Source of the DNA: Verrucomicrobiales bacterium
GTDB taxonomy: Bacteria; Verrucomicrobiota; Verrucomicrobiia; Limisphaerales; CANJXF01
Length of the DNA: 33,462 nt
NCBI GenBank assembly: GCA_947478865.1
Contig: CANJXF010000009.1
Span: 1-33,462 of the forward strand
Direction of reading: 5' to 3'
Numbering within the stretch: the stretch's first letter is position 1; every line of letters begins with the position of its first letter. Under the pieces are notes generated by a model. That model saw nothing but the letters and a program-made list of their open reading frames with translations, did no database searches and had not been told where the DNA came from. A program made the position numbers and the translations under genes. This document shows positions 22,571-31,734 of the stretch, in pieces.

Positions 22571-24283
22571 ATGTCGAACGCGACAACAACTGAAACAAAA
22601 CCCGCGCCGCCGCCGGTCGATAAGATGAAAATCAAAATCGACGGGCGCGAAATTGAAGTGCCCAAGATGATGCCGGATTGGCAGGGCAAACTTCAGCCGA
22701 CGACCATGCTCCAGGCTTGCGCCGCCGCCGGCCACGACGTGCCGCATTATTGTTATCATCCGAAACTTCCCATCGCCGGAAATTGCCGGATGTGCCTCGT
22801 GGAATTCGGCACGCCCGCCATGGGGCCTGATCGCAAGCCCGTTCTCAACGAAGACGGCTCTGCGAAAATCGCCAAATCCGTTTTGCCTTACGAACCTACT
22901 TCGCCGCGCGGCGCGATTGCCTGCGCGACTCCGATTTCGCCAGGAATGGAAATTTATCCAAACTCGCCTGCGACCAAACAAATGCGCGAAGCCGTTTTGG
23001 AATCGCTGCTCATCAATCATCCGCTCGATTGCCCGATCTGCGATCAGGCTGGCGAATGCAAACTGCAGGAATACTCCGTCGATCACGGAAATGCCGCGAG
23101 CCGTTTCGTTGAAGAAAAAGTTCACAAACCCAAGCACGTCGATCTTGGCCCGCGCATCGTTCTCGACGACGAGCGTTGCATTCTCTGTTCGCGTTGCGTT
23201 CGGTTCACGAAAGATATCGTGGGCGACGATGCGCTTGGCTTCGCGCAACGCGGCAGCCACAACACGCTCACCAATTTTCCAGGTAAACAGTTCGACAACA
23301 ATTACACGCTCAATACCGTGGACATCTGTCCCGTTGGCGCGCTGACTTCGAAAGATTTTCGTTTCAAAATGCGCGTCTGGTTTTTGAAGGAAACCAAAAG
23401 CATCTGCACGAGTTGCGCAACCGGTTGCAACGTCATCGTCGGTTCGCGCGAAGGGAATGTTTATCGATACGAGCCGCGCGAGAACGACGCCGTGAATTCC
23501 TGCTGGATGTGCGATTCTGGTCGGCTCAATTATAAGTGGATCAATCGCGAAGATCGGCTGACCGAAGTCCAACATCTAAAATCCAAAGCCCAAAGTTGGC
23601 CGATGGCGCTCAAAGAAATTTCTGAAGTTTTGCGTAAAGCTTCGTCGGGTTCGGTCGCCATCGTCGCTTCCGCTCGTCAGACGAACGAAGAACTTTATTT
23701 GCTAAAAAAACTCGCAACGAAATTCAATGCGATTACCGATTCCGTTCCGCGCCATGGTGAGAGCGACAAGCTTTTGTTGAACGCGGATCGCAATCCGAAC
23801 AGCAACGGCGCGAAACTCATTGGCATTTCTCCCGCGCAAATGGGTTCCAATCTGCCGAAGATCGCCGACGGCATTCGCAACGGAACCATCAAAACCTTAA
23901 TCGTTTTCGGCGAAGATGTGACCAAACACGGCATCGGCACGGATTTGCTCGTCAAGCTCGACCACTTGATTGTTTCTGACATTTTGCCAAACAAAACGAC
24001 GGAATCGGCGCATTATCTTTTGCCCGGCTGCGCGCACGCCGAGAAGCGCGGCAGTTTTGTGAATGCCAAAGGTCGCGTGCAACGTTTCCTCCAGGCGATT
24101 CAGCCGAAAGGCGACGCTCGCCCCGAGTGGGAATTTTTGCACGAACTCGTTTTTAATGTCACCGGCCAGAATGGTTTTGCGAGCATCGAAGGTTTATTCA
24201 ACCAAATGGCGCAGGAAATTCCCGCGTTCAACGGCGTGACCTGGGCCGTGCTCGGTGATGCCGGCGTGACCATCCCAACTTGA
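22571..24283 (+). CDS. nuoG: NADH-quinone oxidoreductase subunit G (short form, N7 site kept)
   Basis: A 570-residue iron-sulfur subunit of the NADH module. Cluster ligands are visible: [2Fe-2S] N1b by Cys61, Cys72, Cys75 and probably Cys118; N5 by the His-Cys3 motif in NHPLDCPICDQAGEC; N4 in CILCSRCVRF and the later DICPVGALT. A further motif C-x2-C-x3-C-x27-C at Cys279, 282, 286 and 314 matches the off-path cluster N7 known from E. coli and Thermus. The molybdopterin-oxidoreductase-like C-terminal part is short, about 250 residues, so the protein is well below the roughly 900 residues of E. coli NuoG. The frame is intact to a stop 1 base before nuoH, and the last residues look natural, so I read it as a short variant, not a pseudogene. 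Confidence 0.96.
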   Translation: MSNATTTETKPAPPPVDKMKIKIDGREIEVPKMMPDWQGKLQPTTMLQACAAAGHDVPHYCYHPKLPIAGNCRMCLVEFGTPAMGPDRKPVLNEDGSAKIAKSVLPYEPTSPRGAIACATPISPGMEIYPNSPATKQMREAVLESLLINHPLDCPICDQAGECKLQEYSVDHGNAASRFVEEKVHKPKHVDLGPRIVLDDERCILCSRCVRFTKDIVGDDALGFAQRGSHNTLTNFPGKQFDNNYTLNTVDICPVGALTSKDFRFKMRVWFLKETKSICTSCATGCNVIVGSREGNVYRYEPRENDAVNSCWMCDSGRLNYKWINREDRLTEVQHLKSKAQSWPMALKEISEVLRKASSGSVAIVASARQTNEELYLLKKLATKFNAITDSVPRHGESDKLLLNADRNPNSNGAKLIGISPAQMGSNLPKIADGIRNGTIKTLIVFGEDVTKHGIGTDLLVKLDHLIVSDILPNKTTESAHYLLPGCAHAEKRGSFVNAKGRVQRFLQAIQPKGDARPEWEFLHELVFNVTGQNGFASIEGLFNQMAQEIPAFNGVTWAVLGDAGVTIPT

Positions 24284-24284
24284 A

Positions 24285-25391
24285 ATGATCAGCGCACTGA
24301 CAAATTTATATGATGGTTTAGGTCCGGTGGGCCAATTCGCCCTCTGGAGCTTTGTCAAAATTGCAGCGCTGTTTGGCGCTGTGATGACGTTCGTCGCCTA
24401 TTCGGTGTTGGCCGAGCGAAAAATTTCCGCCTTCATTCAAGATCGCGTTGGACCAAATCGCGTCGCACTTCCGCTGATTGGATCGATTCCGATTATCGGT
24501 CCGTTCCTGACAAATCTCGGGGTTTGGCAACCTTTGGCGGATGGCGTGAAATCATTTCTAAAGGAAGATTTTACTCCGAGCTACGTGAGGAAAGCTTATT
24601 TCTGGATTGCTCCTGCGATCACGTTTATTCCGGCATTCCTCGTTCTCGCGGTGATTCCGTTCGGCTCCTTTTTGGGCGAACAGAAAATGGTGATCGCCGA
24701 TTTGAACGTCGGAATTTTGTTCACGTTCGGAATTATTTCACTCGGCGTTTACGGAATCGTTTTGGCCGGTTACGCATCGAATTCCAAATATCCGTTTCTC
24801 GGCGGAATCCGTTCCAGCGCGCAAATGATTTCGTACGAAATTTCGATGGGACTCGCTGTCATTCCAGTTTTTCTGATTGTTGGTAAACTGAACCTGGGCG
24901 AAATCATCCTCCATCAGGCGCAGCATGGTTGGCTGATTTTTTATGCGCCGATTTCGTTCGTCATTTTCATCGTCTCTGCTTTCGCGGAAACCAATCGTCT
25001 GCCATTTGATTTGCCTGAATCCGAAACCGAGCTTGTCGCCGGATACAACACTGAATACAGCTCGATGAAGTTCGCGCTCTTCTTCATGGGCGAATACACG
25101 AACATGATCGCCGCTTCCGCGATGATGGTTGTTTTGTTTTTCGGCGGCTGGACGTTGCCGTTCGGTGGGCTTGACCAGCCGGCGCAACCAGCTGAATGGC
25201 TGCGAGGCCTGGCGCACATCGGAATTTTCGTCGCCAAAATGCTGGTGTTCATGGTGATCTTCATCTGGATTCGCTGGATGCTCCCGCGCTTCCGTTACGA
25301 CCAACTGATGGACCTGGGTTGGCGCAGATTTTTGCCATTGGCCCTGATCAATATTTTGATCACAGCGGTGGTGCTTTGGTTGAGAAGTTAA
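24285..25391 (+). CDS. nuoH: NADH-quinone oxidoreductase subunit H
   Basis: A 368-residue membrane subunit linking the quinone cavity to the proton-pumping arm; about eight helices, all hydrophobic stretches visible. Signatures include ERKISAFIQDRVGPNRV in the first cytoplasmic loop, GGIRSSAQMISYEISMGLAV and ETNRLPFDLPESETELVAGYNTEYSS with the acidic residues lining the quinone tunnel. The start ATG lies 1 base after the nuoG stop. A 4-base gap separates it from nuoI. Confidence 0.98.
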   Translation: MISALTNLYDGLGPVGQFALWSFVKIAALFGAVMTFVAYSVLAERKISAFIQDRVGPNRVALPLIGSIPIIGPFLTNLGVWQPLADGVKSFLKEDFTPSYVRKAYFWIAPAITFIPAFLVLAVIPFGSFLGEQKMVIADLNVGILFTFGIISLGVYGIVLAGYASNSKYPFLGGIRSSAQMISYEISMGLAVIPVFLIVGKLNLGEIILHQAQHGWLIFYAPISFVIFIVSAFAETNRLPFDLPESETELVAGYNTEYSSMKFALFFMGEYTNMIAASAMMVVLFFGGWTLPFGGLDQPAQPAEWLRGLAHIGIFVAKMLVFMVIFIWIRWMLPRFRYDQLMDLGWRRFLPLALINILITAVVLWLRS

Positions 25392-25395
25392 GAAA

Positions 25396-25962
25396 ATGAT
25401 CGTTGAACGTAAAAAATTAAATTTTTGGGAACGGCTTTACCTGCCCGCCATTTTGGGCGGAATTAAAGTCACCGCGCGCCACTTCGGGCGAACCCTGTTC
25501 AAAGGCAAAACGGCCGGAAAAGAATTGTCCGGCGGTTATTATCCCGAGAAAAAATGGACCGTAGCCGAAGGCTATCGCGGCGCGCCCTACCTCGTCAGAG
25601 ATCCAGAAGGCAACACCAAGTGCGTGTCCTGCCAGCTCTGCGAATTCGTCTGTCCGCCCAAGGCCATCAAAATTACTCCGCCGGGTCCGGTCATGAGCAA
25701 TGCCGATCGTCCAAACGCGGAAAAGATGCCGAAGGAATTCGAGATCAACATGCTGCGTTGCATCTTCTGCGGCTTCTGCCAGGAAGTTTGTCCCGAAGAA
25801 TCAATTTTTCTGCAAAAGGATTATTCGCTCAATGGCCTGAGCCGCAGCGAAATGATTTACAACAAAGAAAAACTTCTCGCACTCGGCGGCGTGAACAACA
25901 GCCCGATTTTCAAGTGGAAACAAAAAGCCGAAGAAGCCAAAGCCCAAGGCATCGCTCCTTAA
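25396..25962 (+). CDS. nuoI: NADH-quinone oxidoreductase subunit I
   Basis: A 188-residue ferredoxin-like subunit holding [4Fe-4S] clusters N6a and N6b, which relay electrons from NuoG to NuoB. Ligand sets are C76-x2-C79-x2-C82-x3-C86 (CVSCQLCEFVCP) and C122-x2-C125-x2-C128-x3-C132 (CIFCGFCQEVCP). The amphipathic N-terminal part (FWERLYLPAILGGIKVTARHF) sits at the membrane. Length is in the usual range. The next gene begins 11 bases after its stop. Confidence 0.98.
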   Translation: MIVERKKLNFWERLYLPAILGGIKVTARHFGRTLFKGKTAGKELSGGYYPEKKWTVAEGYRGAPYLVRDPEGNTKCVSCQLCEFVCPPKAIKITPPGPVMSNADRPNAEKMPKEFEINMLRCIFCGFCQEVCPEESIFLQKDYSLNGLSRSEMIYNKEKLLALGGVNNSPIFKWKQKAEEAKAQGIAP

Positions 25963-25973
25963 AAATGTAATCG

Positions 25974-26483
25974 ATGCAAACCCAGGACATTTTCTTTTAT
26001 GTTTTCGCGCTGCTCACCGTGATTTGCGCCGTGATGGTGGTCGCCAATCCACTCAGCCGGAATCCGGTCACGAGCGCGATGTTTCTCGTTTTGACCATTG
26101 TTTGCATGGCCGGCCTTTTCGTTTTGCTCCACGCTTTCTTCCTGGCAGCCGTGCAGATTCTGGTTTACGCCGGCGCGGTGATGGTGCTGTTCCTTTTCGT
26201 TATCATGTTGCTCGATCTGAAAGAAGAAGAGCGGCGCAAGGTTAAAATTGTTGGCGCTGGTTTGGGAACAATATCCGTTGGCGCTGTCGCGTTTCTTCTC
26301 TTCCGAATAATTCTTACCTCTTCGAAAGGTGCCGCAAATGCAGCGCCTCAACTCGAAGGCTCAACCTCTTCTCTGGGAACGCTGCTCTTCTCAAAATACG
26401 TTTTGCCTTTTGAAATTTTGTCGTTGCTGTTGTTGGTGGCGATGGTCGGTGTGATTCTCCTGAGCAAAAAGGATTTAAAATGA
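25974..26483 (+). CDS. nuoJ: NADH-quinone oxidoreductase subunit J
   Basis: A 169-residue membrane subunit with five predicted helices. The conserved third helix with its pi-bulge is seen in AAVQILVYAGAVMVLFLFVIML. It sits next to NuoA and NuoK at the joint of the two arms and takes part in coupling quinone reduction to proton movement. The loop before the last helix (KGAANAAPQLEGSTSS) is typical low-complexity sequence. Its stop overlaps the nuoK start by 4 bases. Confidence 0.96.
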   Translation: MQTQDIFFYVFALLTVICAVMVVANPLSRNPVTSAMFLVLTIVCMAGLFVLLHAFFLAAVQILVYAGAVMVLFLFVIMLLDLKEEERRKVKIVGAGLGTISVGAVAFLLFRIILTSSKGAANAAPQLEGSTSSLGTLLFSKYVLPFEILSLLLLVAMVGVILLSKKDLK

Positions 26484-26788
26484 CCCCGGTTGGACTCGAA
26501 CATTTTCTCGTCGTCAGCGGAGTGCTTTTTTGCCTCGGACTCTGGGGCGTCATTGTGCGCCGCAATCTGCTCATCATGTATATGTCGCTGGAGTTGATGC
26601 TCAACGCCGCCAATCTCGCGCTCGTTTCCTTTTCCCGGTTCAACAACAGACTCGATGGCCAGATCATGGTGTTTTTCATCATCACGGTTGCGGCGGCGGA
26701 AGTCGCTGTCGGGTTGGCGCTGATTGTGGCGCTCTATCGAAAGAAACAAACCGCGCACGTCGAAGATTTGGCGACGATGAAATTGTAA
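26480..26788 (+). CDS. nuoK: NADH-quinone oxidoreductase subunit K
   Basis: A 102-residue membrane subunit, related to MrpC, with three helices. The two conserved membrane glutamates needed for proton transfer are visible: Glu38 in MYMSLELMLNAANL and Glu74 in TVAAAEVAVGLAL. The length is exactly that expected. It overlaps nuoJ by 4 bases and is 3 bases from nuoL. Confidence 0.97.
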   Translation: MTPVGLEHFLVVSGVLFCLGLWGVIVRRNLLIMYMSLELMLNAANLALVSFSRFNNRLDGQIMVFFIITVAAAEVAVGLALIVALYRKKQTAHVEDLATMKL

Positions 26789-26791
26789 TCG

Positions 26792-28666
26792 ATGAACGAT
26801 TTGCTTCCAAATTTACCGTGGTCGGTCCTGTTTTTGCCGCTGCTATCGGCGGTGGCAATTGCCTTGTTCACCAAAAAAAATCGCGGGCTCAGCGCCGGTA
26901 TCTCCATCGGCGCGATTGTAATCTCGTTTCTGCTCAGTGCTTTCCTGTTCTTCCAATATCGTGACGCAAAACAAATTCCAGACACAGTTCTTTCATGGGT
27001 ATCCGTAGGCAATCTCAGCGTCGATATTGGCATAAAGTTGGACTCGCTCAGCTTGCTCATGTTGCTGATCGTTACCGGCGTCGGCAGTGCGATTCATATT
27101 TATTCCTGGGGTTACATGCACGAAGATCGCGCCGTCTCGCGCTACTTCGCCAGCCTGAGTCTCTTCACGTTCTCAATGCTCGGAATCGTGCTTGCCACCA
27201 ATTTTTTCCAAATGTTCATTTTTTGGGAACTGGTCGGCGTCTCCAGTTATTTGCTCATCGGATTCTGGTATGAGCGCGCCTCGGCCGCGGACGCTGCGAA
27301 AAAAGCTTTTATCACCAACCGCCTTGGTGACTTCGGATTTCTGATTGGCATCATCATGGTTTGGGCATTGGCGGGTTCACTAAGCTTCGGCACGCTGCAA
27401 GAATCCTTCAAAGCCAACCCTCAAATTCTGGGAGCTTCTGCGACTCTCGCCGGCCTTTTGATTTTCTGCGGAGCGATGGGCAAGTCCGCGCAATTTCCGC
27501 TGCACGTCTGGTTGCCAGACGCGATGGAAGGCCCGACTCCCGTCAGCGCATTGATCCACGCCGCGACGATGGTTGCTGCTGGCGTCTACATGCTCTGCCG
27601 CGTTTTTTTCCTGTTCAATTTGCCCGCGCTCGAAATCATTTCCTGGATCGGTGGTTTCACGGCATTGCTCGCCGCCGTCATTGCTGTCCAACAAAACGAC
27701 ATCAAACGCATTCTTGCTTATTCCACGCTCTCGCAACTCGGTTACATGGTTATGGCCGTAGGTGTGGGCGGCCCGGCTGCCGCAATGTTTCATCTCACCA
27801 CGCACGCGTTTTTTAAAGCGCTTTTATTTCTCGGCGCCGGTTCGGTGATTCATGCGCTCCATCATGAACAGGACATTTGGAAAATGGGCGCGCTGAAAAA
27901 GAAAATGCCCGTCACGTTCTGGACCTTTCTAATCGGAACGCTCGCGCTCGCTGGAATTCCGCCGTTCAGCGGCTTTTACAGCAAAGACGCCGTTCTCGCC
28001 GCTGCGTTCGAACACAACGCCATTCTATTCATCGTCGCAACGCTTGTCGCCGCGCTCACTGCGTTTTACATGTTCCGCCTTTTCTTCGTGGCCTTTCTCG
28101 GCGCGCCGAAATCCGACGCCAGCGATCATGCGCACGAATCGCCGAAAATAATGACCATGCCGCTTCAAATATTGGCGGTGCTCGCGGTCATTGGCGGATT
28201 GATCGGCATCGACACTTTCATTGGAAAAACATTTCAGCCTGAGGCGCACGCTGTCCATTTCGCGGAAAGATTTTTAGCTCCGTTTGGCCACGCTCCAATG
28301 GCTGCGCTATTCGGGATTCTGGCCTCAGTTATCGGATTCAGCATCGCCTGGTCGCTTTACGCAAATGCCTCTTGCGATCCGCTTCCCGAAAAACTCGGCG
28401 TCCTCTCTCGCGCTATGCGGAACAAGTTTTACTTCGATGAAATCTATTCCGGTCTCATCGCCATCACGCATGAAGCGGCGTCGCGACTCGCAGATTTCAT
28501 CGACCGCTGGATTGTCGCCGGTCTCATGGTACGAGGTGCGCATGGCACCACTGAGCTTTTTGGCCGCGCGCTGCGATTGGTCCAGACCGGCAATCTGCAA
28601 ATCTACGCGTTCCTCTTTGTCGCTGGCGTGGCGGTTGTGCTCTATTTCGTCCTGTTCCGCTCATGA
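26792..28666 (+). CDS. nuoL: NADH-quinone oxidoreductase subunit L
   Basis: A 624-residue Mrp-antiporter-like proton channel at the far end of the membrane arm, with about sixteen helices and the long lateral amphipathic helix near the C-terminus. Key features are Glu146 in FIFWELVGVSSYLLIGFW, the Lys in MGKSAQFPLHVWLPDAMEGPTP, and HHEQDIWKMGALKKKMP. The C-terminal part (KLGVLSRAMRNKFYFDEIYSGLI) is the usual family ending. It overlaps the nuoM start by 4 bases. Confidence 0.98.
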   Translation: MNDLLPNLPWSVLFLPLLSAVAIALFTKKNRGLSAGISIGAIVISFLLSAFLFFQYRDAKQIPDTVLSWVSVGNLSVDIGIKLDSLSLLMLLIVTGVGSAIHIYSWGYMHEDRAVSRYFASLSLFTFSMLGIVLATNFFQMFIFWELVGVSSYLLIGFWYERASAADAAKKAFITNRLGDFGFLIGIIMVWALAGSLSFGTLQESFKANPQILGASATLAGLLIFCGAMGKSAQFPLHVWLPDAMEGPTPVSALIHAATMVAAGVYMLCRVFFLFNLPALEIISWIGGFTALLAAVIAVQQNDIKRILAYSTLSQLGYMVMAVGVGGPAAAMFHLTTHAFFKALLFLGAGSVIHALHHEQDIWKMGALKKKMPVTFWTFLIGTLALAGIPPFSGFYSKDAVLAAAFEHNAILFIVATLVAALTAFYMFRLFFVAFLGAPKSDASDHAHESPKIMTMPLQILAVLAVIGGLIGIDTFIGKTFQPEAHAVHFAERFLAPFGHAPMAALFGILASVIGFSIAWSLYANASCDPLPEKLGVLSRAMRNKFYFDEIYSGLIAITHEAASRLADFIDRWIVAGLMVRGAHGTTELFGRALRLVQTGNLQIYAFLFVAGVAVVLYFVLFRS

Positions 28667-30213
28667 ATTCAATTTTAACATACATCATTTTAGCGCCGCT
28701 GATTGGAGCGCTGGTCGTGCTGCTCGTTCCGCGCAATTTCCGGTTCATCATCCGGGGAATTGCGCAGGCGGCCACTCTGATTTCGATGGTTCTGGCCATT
28801 AAAATGTTCTTCTTCGATTTCACCACCAACTTTCCGCGCGAGCAATTGACGGAAAAAATCCAGTGGGTTGCTTCGCTCGGAATTAACTACCACGTCGGAG
28901 TCGATGGACTGAATGTCGGGTTGATTCTGATGGGAGCGATTGTGGCGTTCGCGGCGGTCTGCGTCTCGCACAACATCAAAACCTACGAGAAAGAATTTTA
29001 CATTCTCCTGCTCGTGATGACCGGTGGCATTCTCGGCGCGTTTGCGTCGCTCGACTTATTCTTTTTCTACTTCTTTCACGAACTCGCGCTCGTTCCGACC
29101 TTCATCATGATTGGCGTTTGGGGACGCGGCGAAAATAAAAACTACGCCACTTTTCAAATTACTCTTTACCTCAGCATCGGAGCATTGCTGGCCTTGGTGG
29201 GCCTGATCGCACTTTATCTTCAGCTCCCTCTCGGGAATCGCACGTTCAACATCATCGAGCTCACAAAATATTTCAAAGCGCAGCCGATGAACCTCGCCGC
29301 GCAACAATTTATTTTCCCGCTGCTCCTGTTTGGCTTTGGCATTCTGGTTTCGCTTTGGCCGTTTCACACCTGGGCGCCTCTCGGTTACGGCTCTGCTCCG
29401 AGTGCGACCGCCATGCTGCACGCCGGCGTTCTGAAAAAATTTGGCCTTTACGGCCTCATTCGCATCGCCCTTCCGCTCATGCCGGATGCTTCCCAAAGCT
29501 GGCTGCACGTCCTCGCCGTTCTCTGTTTAGGCAATATTGTTTACTGCGGATTTGTGGCAATGCGCCAACGCGATCTCAATTTGCTCATCGGCAATTCCAG
29601 CGTCGCGCACATGGGTTTTTGTTTTCTCGGCATCGCGAGCCTCACCCTGATTGGAATTACCGGCGCTGTCACTGTGATGGTTGCGCACGGGTTACTCGCG
29701 GCGCTGACGTTCGCCTTGAGCGGCTACATTTATCAGCAAACCGGCACGCTCGATATTAGGCAAATGGGTGGACTGCTTCGCCAGATTCCGTTCATCGGCG
29801 CGGCGCTCGTCATGGCGGCGATGGCGGGTTGCGGCCTTCCTGGATTTGCCAATTTTCCGGGTGAAGCGCTGGTGCTATTCGGCGCTTGGAAGGCATTTCC
29901 GCTCGTCACCGCGCTCGCAGTTTGGGGCGCGCTCGTCATTGGCGCCGTTTATATGCTGCGTGCGGTCCGCAATATTTTGCATGGACCGATGGCTGCCAAT
30001 CAAACCCCCATCGCCGACGCATCGCTCTTGCGCAAATTGCCTTACGCTTTGCTCCTCGCAACGTTGCTTCTCTTCGGCTTTGTCCCAAGTCTGTTGACCG
30101 ACAAGATCAAACCGAGCGCGCAGTCGATTGTGGAAATGGCCACGCGACCGTTAAAGATCCAGAAAATGGAAAAGGATTCCTCCGCGACCGCACCTCGAGC
30201 TGCGGTGAAATGA
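28663..30213 (+). CDS. nuoM: NADH-quinone oxidoreductase subunit M
   Basis: A 516-residue antiporter-like proton channel of the membrane arm with about fourteen helices. Conserved Glu140 lies in YFFHELALVPTFIMIG, and the broken-helix block is WPFHTWAPLGYGSAPSATAMLHAGVLKKFG. Then come NSSVAHMGFCFLG and LPGFANFPGE. The last 30 residues are a polar tail (EKDSSATAPRAAVK) beyond the usual end. It overlaps nuoL by 4 bases and is followed 1 base later by nuoN. Confidence 0.98.
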   Translation: MNSILTYIILAPLIGALVVLLVPRNFRFIIRGIAQAATLISMVLAIKMFFFDFTTNFPREQLTEKIQWVASLGINYHVGVDGLNVGLILMGAIVAFAAVCVSHNIKTYEKEFYILLLVMTGGILGAFASLDLFFFYFFHELALVPTFIMIGVWGRGENKNYATFQITLYLSIGALLALVGLIALYLQLPLGNRTFNIIELTKYFKAQPMNLAAQQFIFPLLLFGFGILVSLWPFHTWAPLGYGSAPSATAMLHAGVLKKFGLYGLIRIALPLMPDASQSWLHVLAVLCLGNIVYCGFVAMRQRDLNLLIGNSSVAHMGFCFLGIASLTLIGITGAVTVMVAHGLLAALTFALSGYIYQQTGTLDIRQMGGLLRQIPFIGAALVMAAMAGCGLPGFANFPGEALVLFGAWKAFPLVTALAVWGALVIGAVYMLRAVRNILHGPMAANQTPIADASLLRKLPYALLLATLLLFGFVPSLLTDKIKPSAQSIVEMATRPLKIQKMEKDSSATAPRAAVK

Positions 30214-30214
30214 A

Positions 30215-31702
30215 ATGAATTTGATCACGCTAGAAATTGCAGTCGTCATTCTTGCCCTCGCGGTTTTGCTGGGTGATTTGTGGACGCCGGTCGCGCACAA
30301 GCGAAGTCTTGGCTATGCCGCGGCGGGTGGTCTCATCATAATCTTTAGCTACAGCTTTTTCGCGGCTCCGGCTTTTGGTTCCGGTTTCAATGACATGCTG
30401 GTTGTCGACGGCCTTTCGCTCTTTTTTAAACGCTTCTTTTTGGTCGCCGCAATCATCGTCATTTTCATCGCCCTAGAGTTCGCCGACCGTATTGAAACCG
30501 GCATATCGGAATTCTATTCCCTGATTCTCTTTGCTCTGACCGGGATGATGTTTGCCGCTTCGGCTAACGATTTCGTGCTCGTATTTGTCTCGCTCGAATT
30601 GGTTTCCGTGACGTTTTACGTGCTGAATAGTTTCCAGCGTAATCGACTCGCTTCATTGGAAGCGGGAATCAAATACCTGATTCTCAGTGCGCTTTCCGCC
30701 GCATTCCTCGTTTTCGGAATCGCGTTCATCTTTGGCACCAGTGGCACAACAAATTTTTCGGCAATTCACGGATTGCTCGAGACAGGTCCAGATTTCGGAA
30801 AGAACTCGGCGTTTCTGCTCGGGATTTTATTCGTGATCGTCGGGCTCGGATTCAAAATCGCGACGTTCCCGTTTCAAATCTGGGCGCCAGACGTTTATCA
30901 GGGCTCGCCTGCGCCCGCGACGGCATTTCTTGCCATCGGTTCCAAAGCCGCAGGAATTGTTTTGTTGCTGCGCGTATTATTCATTGCTGTGCCCCAAGTT
31001 GCGCTGCACTGGAACACGTTGCTCATCGTGCTGGCGGCAATCACGATTCTTTACGGAAATCTTTGCGCAATTCCGCAACGAAATCTGAAACGGCTCCTCG
31101 GCTATTCCAGCATCGCGAACGCCGGTTATTTGCTGCTTGGATTTGCGGCGCTGAACCAAACCGGTTTCGCTGCCATCCTCTATTATTTGTGCGGCTATTT
31201 GTTTGCCGTGCTCGCTGCGTTCATGGTCATTTCCATCGTCACGTGTGGACGCGATTCCGAAGACGTCACCGTTCTCGCGGGCTTGAATCAGCGCTCACCG
31301 CTCCTCGCCACCGTCCTGACTTTGGCCATGATTTCGCTCGCGGGCATCCCGCCGCTCGCTGGATTTTTTGGAAAATTCCTTTTGTTGAAGGCTGTCGTGG
31401 AACAAGGCGCAACCAACTCCGCTTACTATTGGCTCGTTGGCATCACGCTCATTGGGGTGGTGATTTCGCTCTACTACTATTTTGGAATCATCCGCGCAAT
31501 TTATTGGTCGAAAGAACCTGCCGATCTTTCCCCGGTGATCGTTTCGTGGCCCGCGCGAGCCGTGCTCATCGTTTGCGCTGCCGGAATGCTTTATCTCGGC
31601 CTGCTGCCCGATCGAGCCGTTCAGCAGACGCAGCTCGCGGTGCAAGTCCTGAAGGTCAACTCGCCCGCGGTCCAAATTCAAAAAGAGGCGCGCCATCCAT
31701 AG
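30215..31702 (+). CDS. nuoN: NADH-quinone oxidoreductase subunit N
   Basis: A 495-residue antiporter-like proton channel, the last gene of the operon. Glu128 lies in FVSLELVSVTFYVLNSF; the broken-helix block is FPFQIWAPDVYQGSPAPATAFLAIGSKAAG; and RNLKRLLGYSSIANAGYLLLG follows. The C-terminus carries a short polar tail. It is convergent with pyruvate kinase, with only 32 bases between the two stop codons and no obvious terminator hairpin there. Confidence 0.98.
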   Translation: MNLITLEIAVVILALAVLLGDLWTPVAHKRSLGYAAAGGLIIIFSYSFFAAPAFGSGFNDMLVVDGLSLFFKRFFLVAAIIVIFIALEFADRIETGISEFYSLILFALTGMMFAASANDFVLVFVSLELVSVTFYVLNSFQRNRLASLEAGIKYLILSALSAAFLVFGIAFIFGTSGTTNFSAIHGLLETGPDFGKNSAFLLGILFVIVGLGFKIATFPFQIWAPDVYQGSPAPATAFLAIGSKAAGIVLLLRVLFIAVPQVALHWNTLLIVLAAITILYGNLCAIPQRNLKRLLGYSSIANAGYLLLGFAALNQTGFAAILYYLCGYLFAVLAAFMVISIVTCGRDSEDVTVLAGLNQRSPLLATVLTLAMISLAGIPPLAGFFGKFLLLKAVVEQGATNSAYYWLVGITLIGVVISLYYYFGIIRAIYWSKEPADLSPVIVSWPARAVLIVCAAGMLYLGLLPDRAVQQTQLAVQVLKVNSPAVQIQKEARHP

Positions 31703-31734
31703 TCGCCTTGGCCGGACTCTTCAATTCTTCAGCC

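Noticed and set aside
22565-23575. A 336-codon open frame on the minus strand opposite nuoG
   Set aside because: It mirrors the codon structure of nuoG, has no recognisable motif, and nuoG is unmistakable. The same applies to the 224-codon frame opposite nuoF (20600-21274) and the 275-codon frame opposite the sulfatase (10392-11219).
22571-24283. nuoG as a truncated pseudogene
   Set aside because: All cluster ligands are present, the frame is intact, and the stop is 1 base before nuoH, so a naturally short form is the simpler reading.
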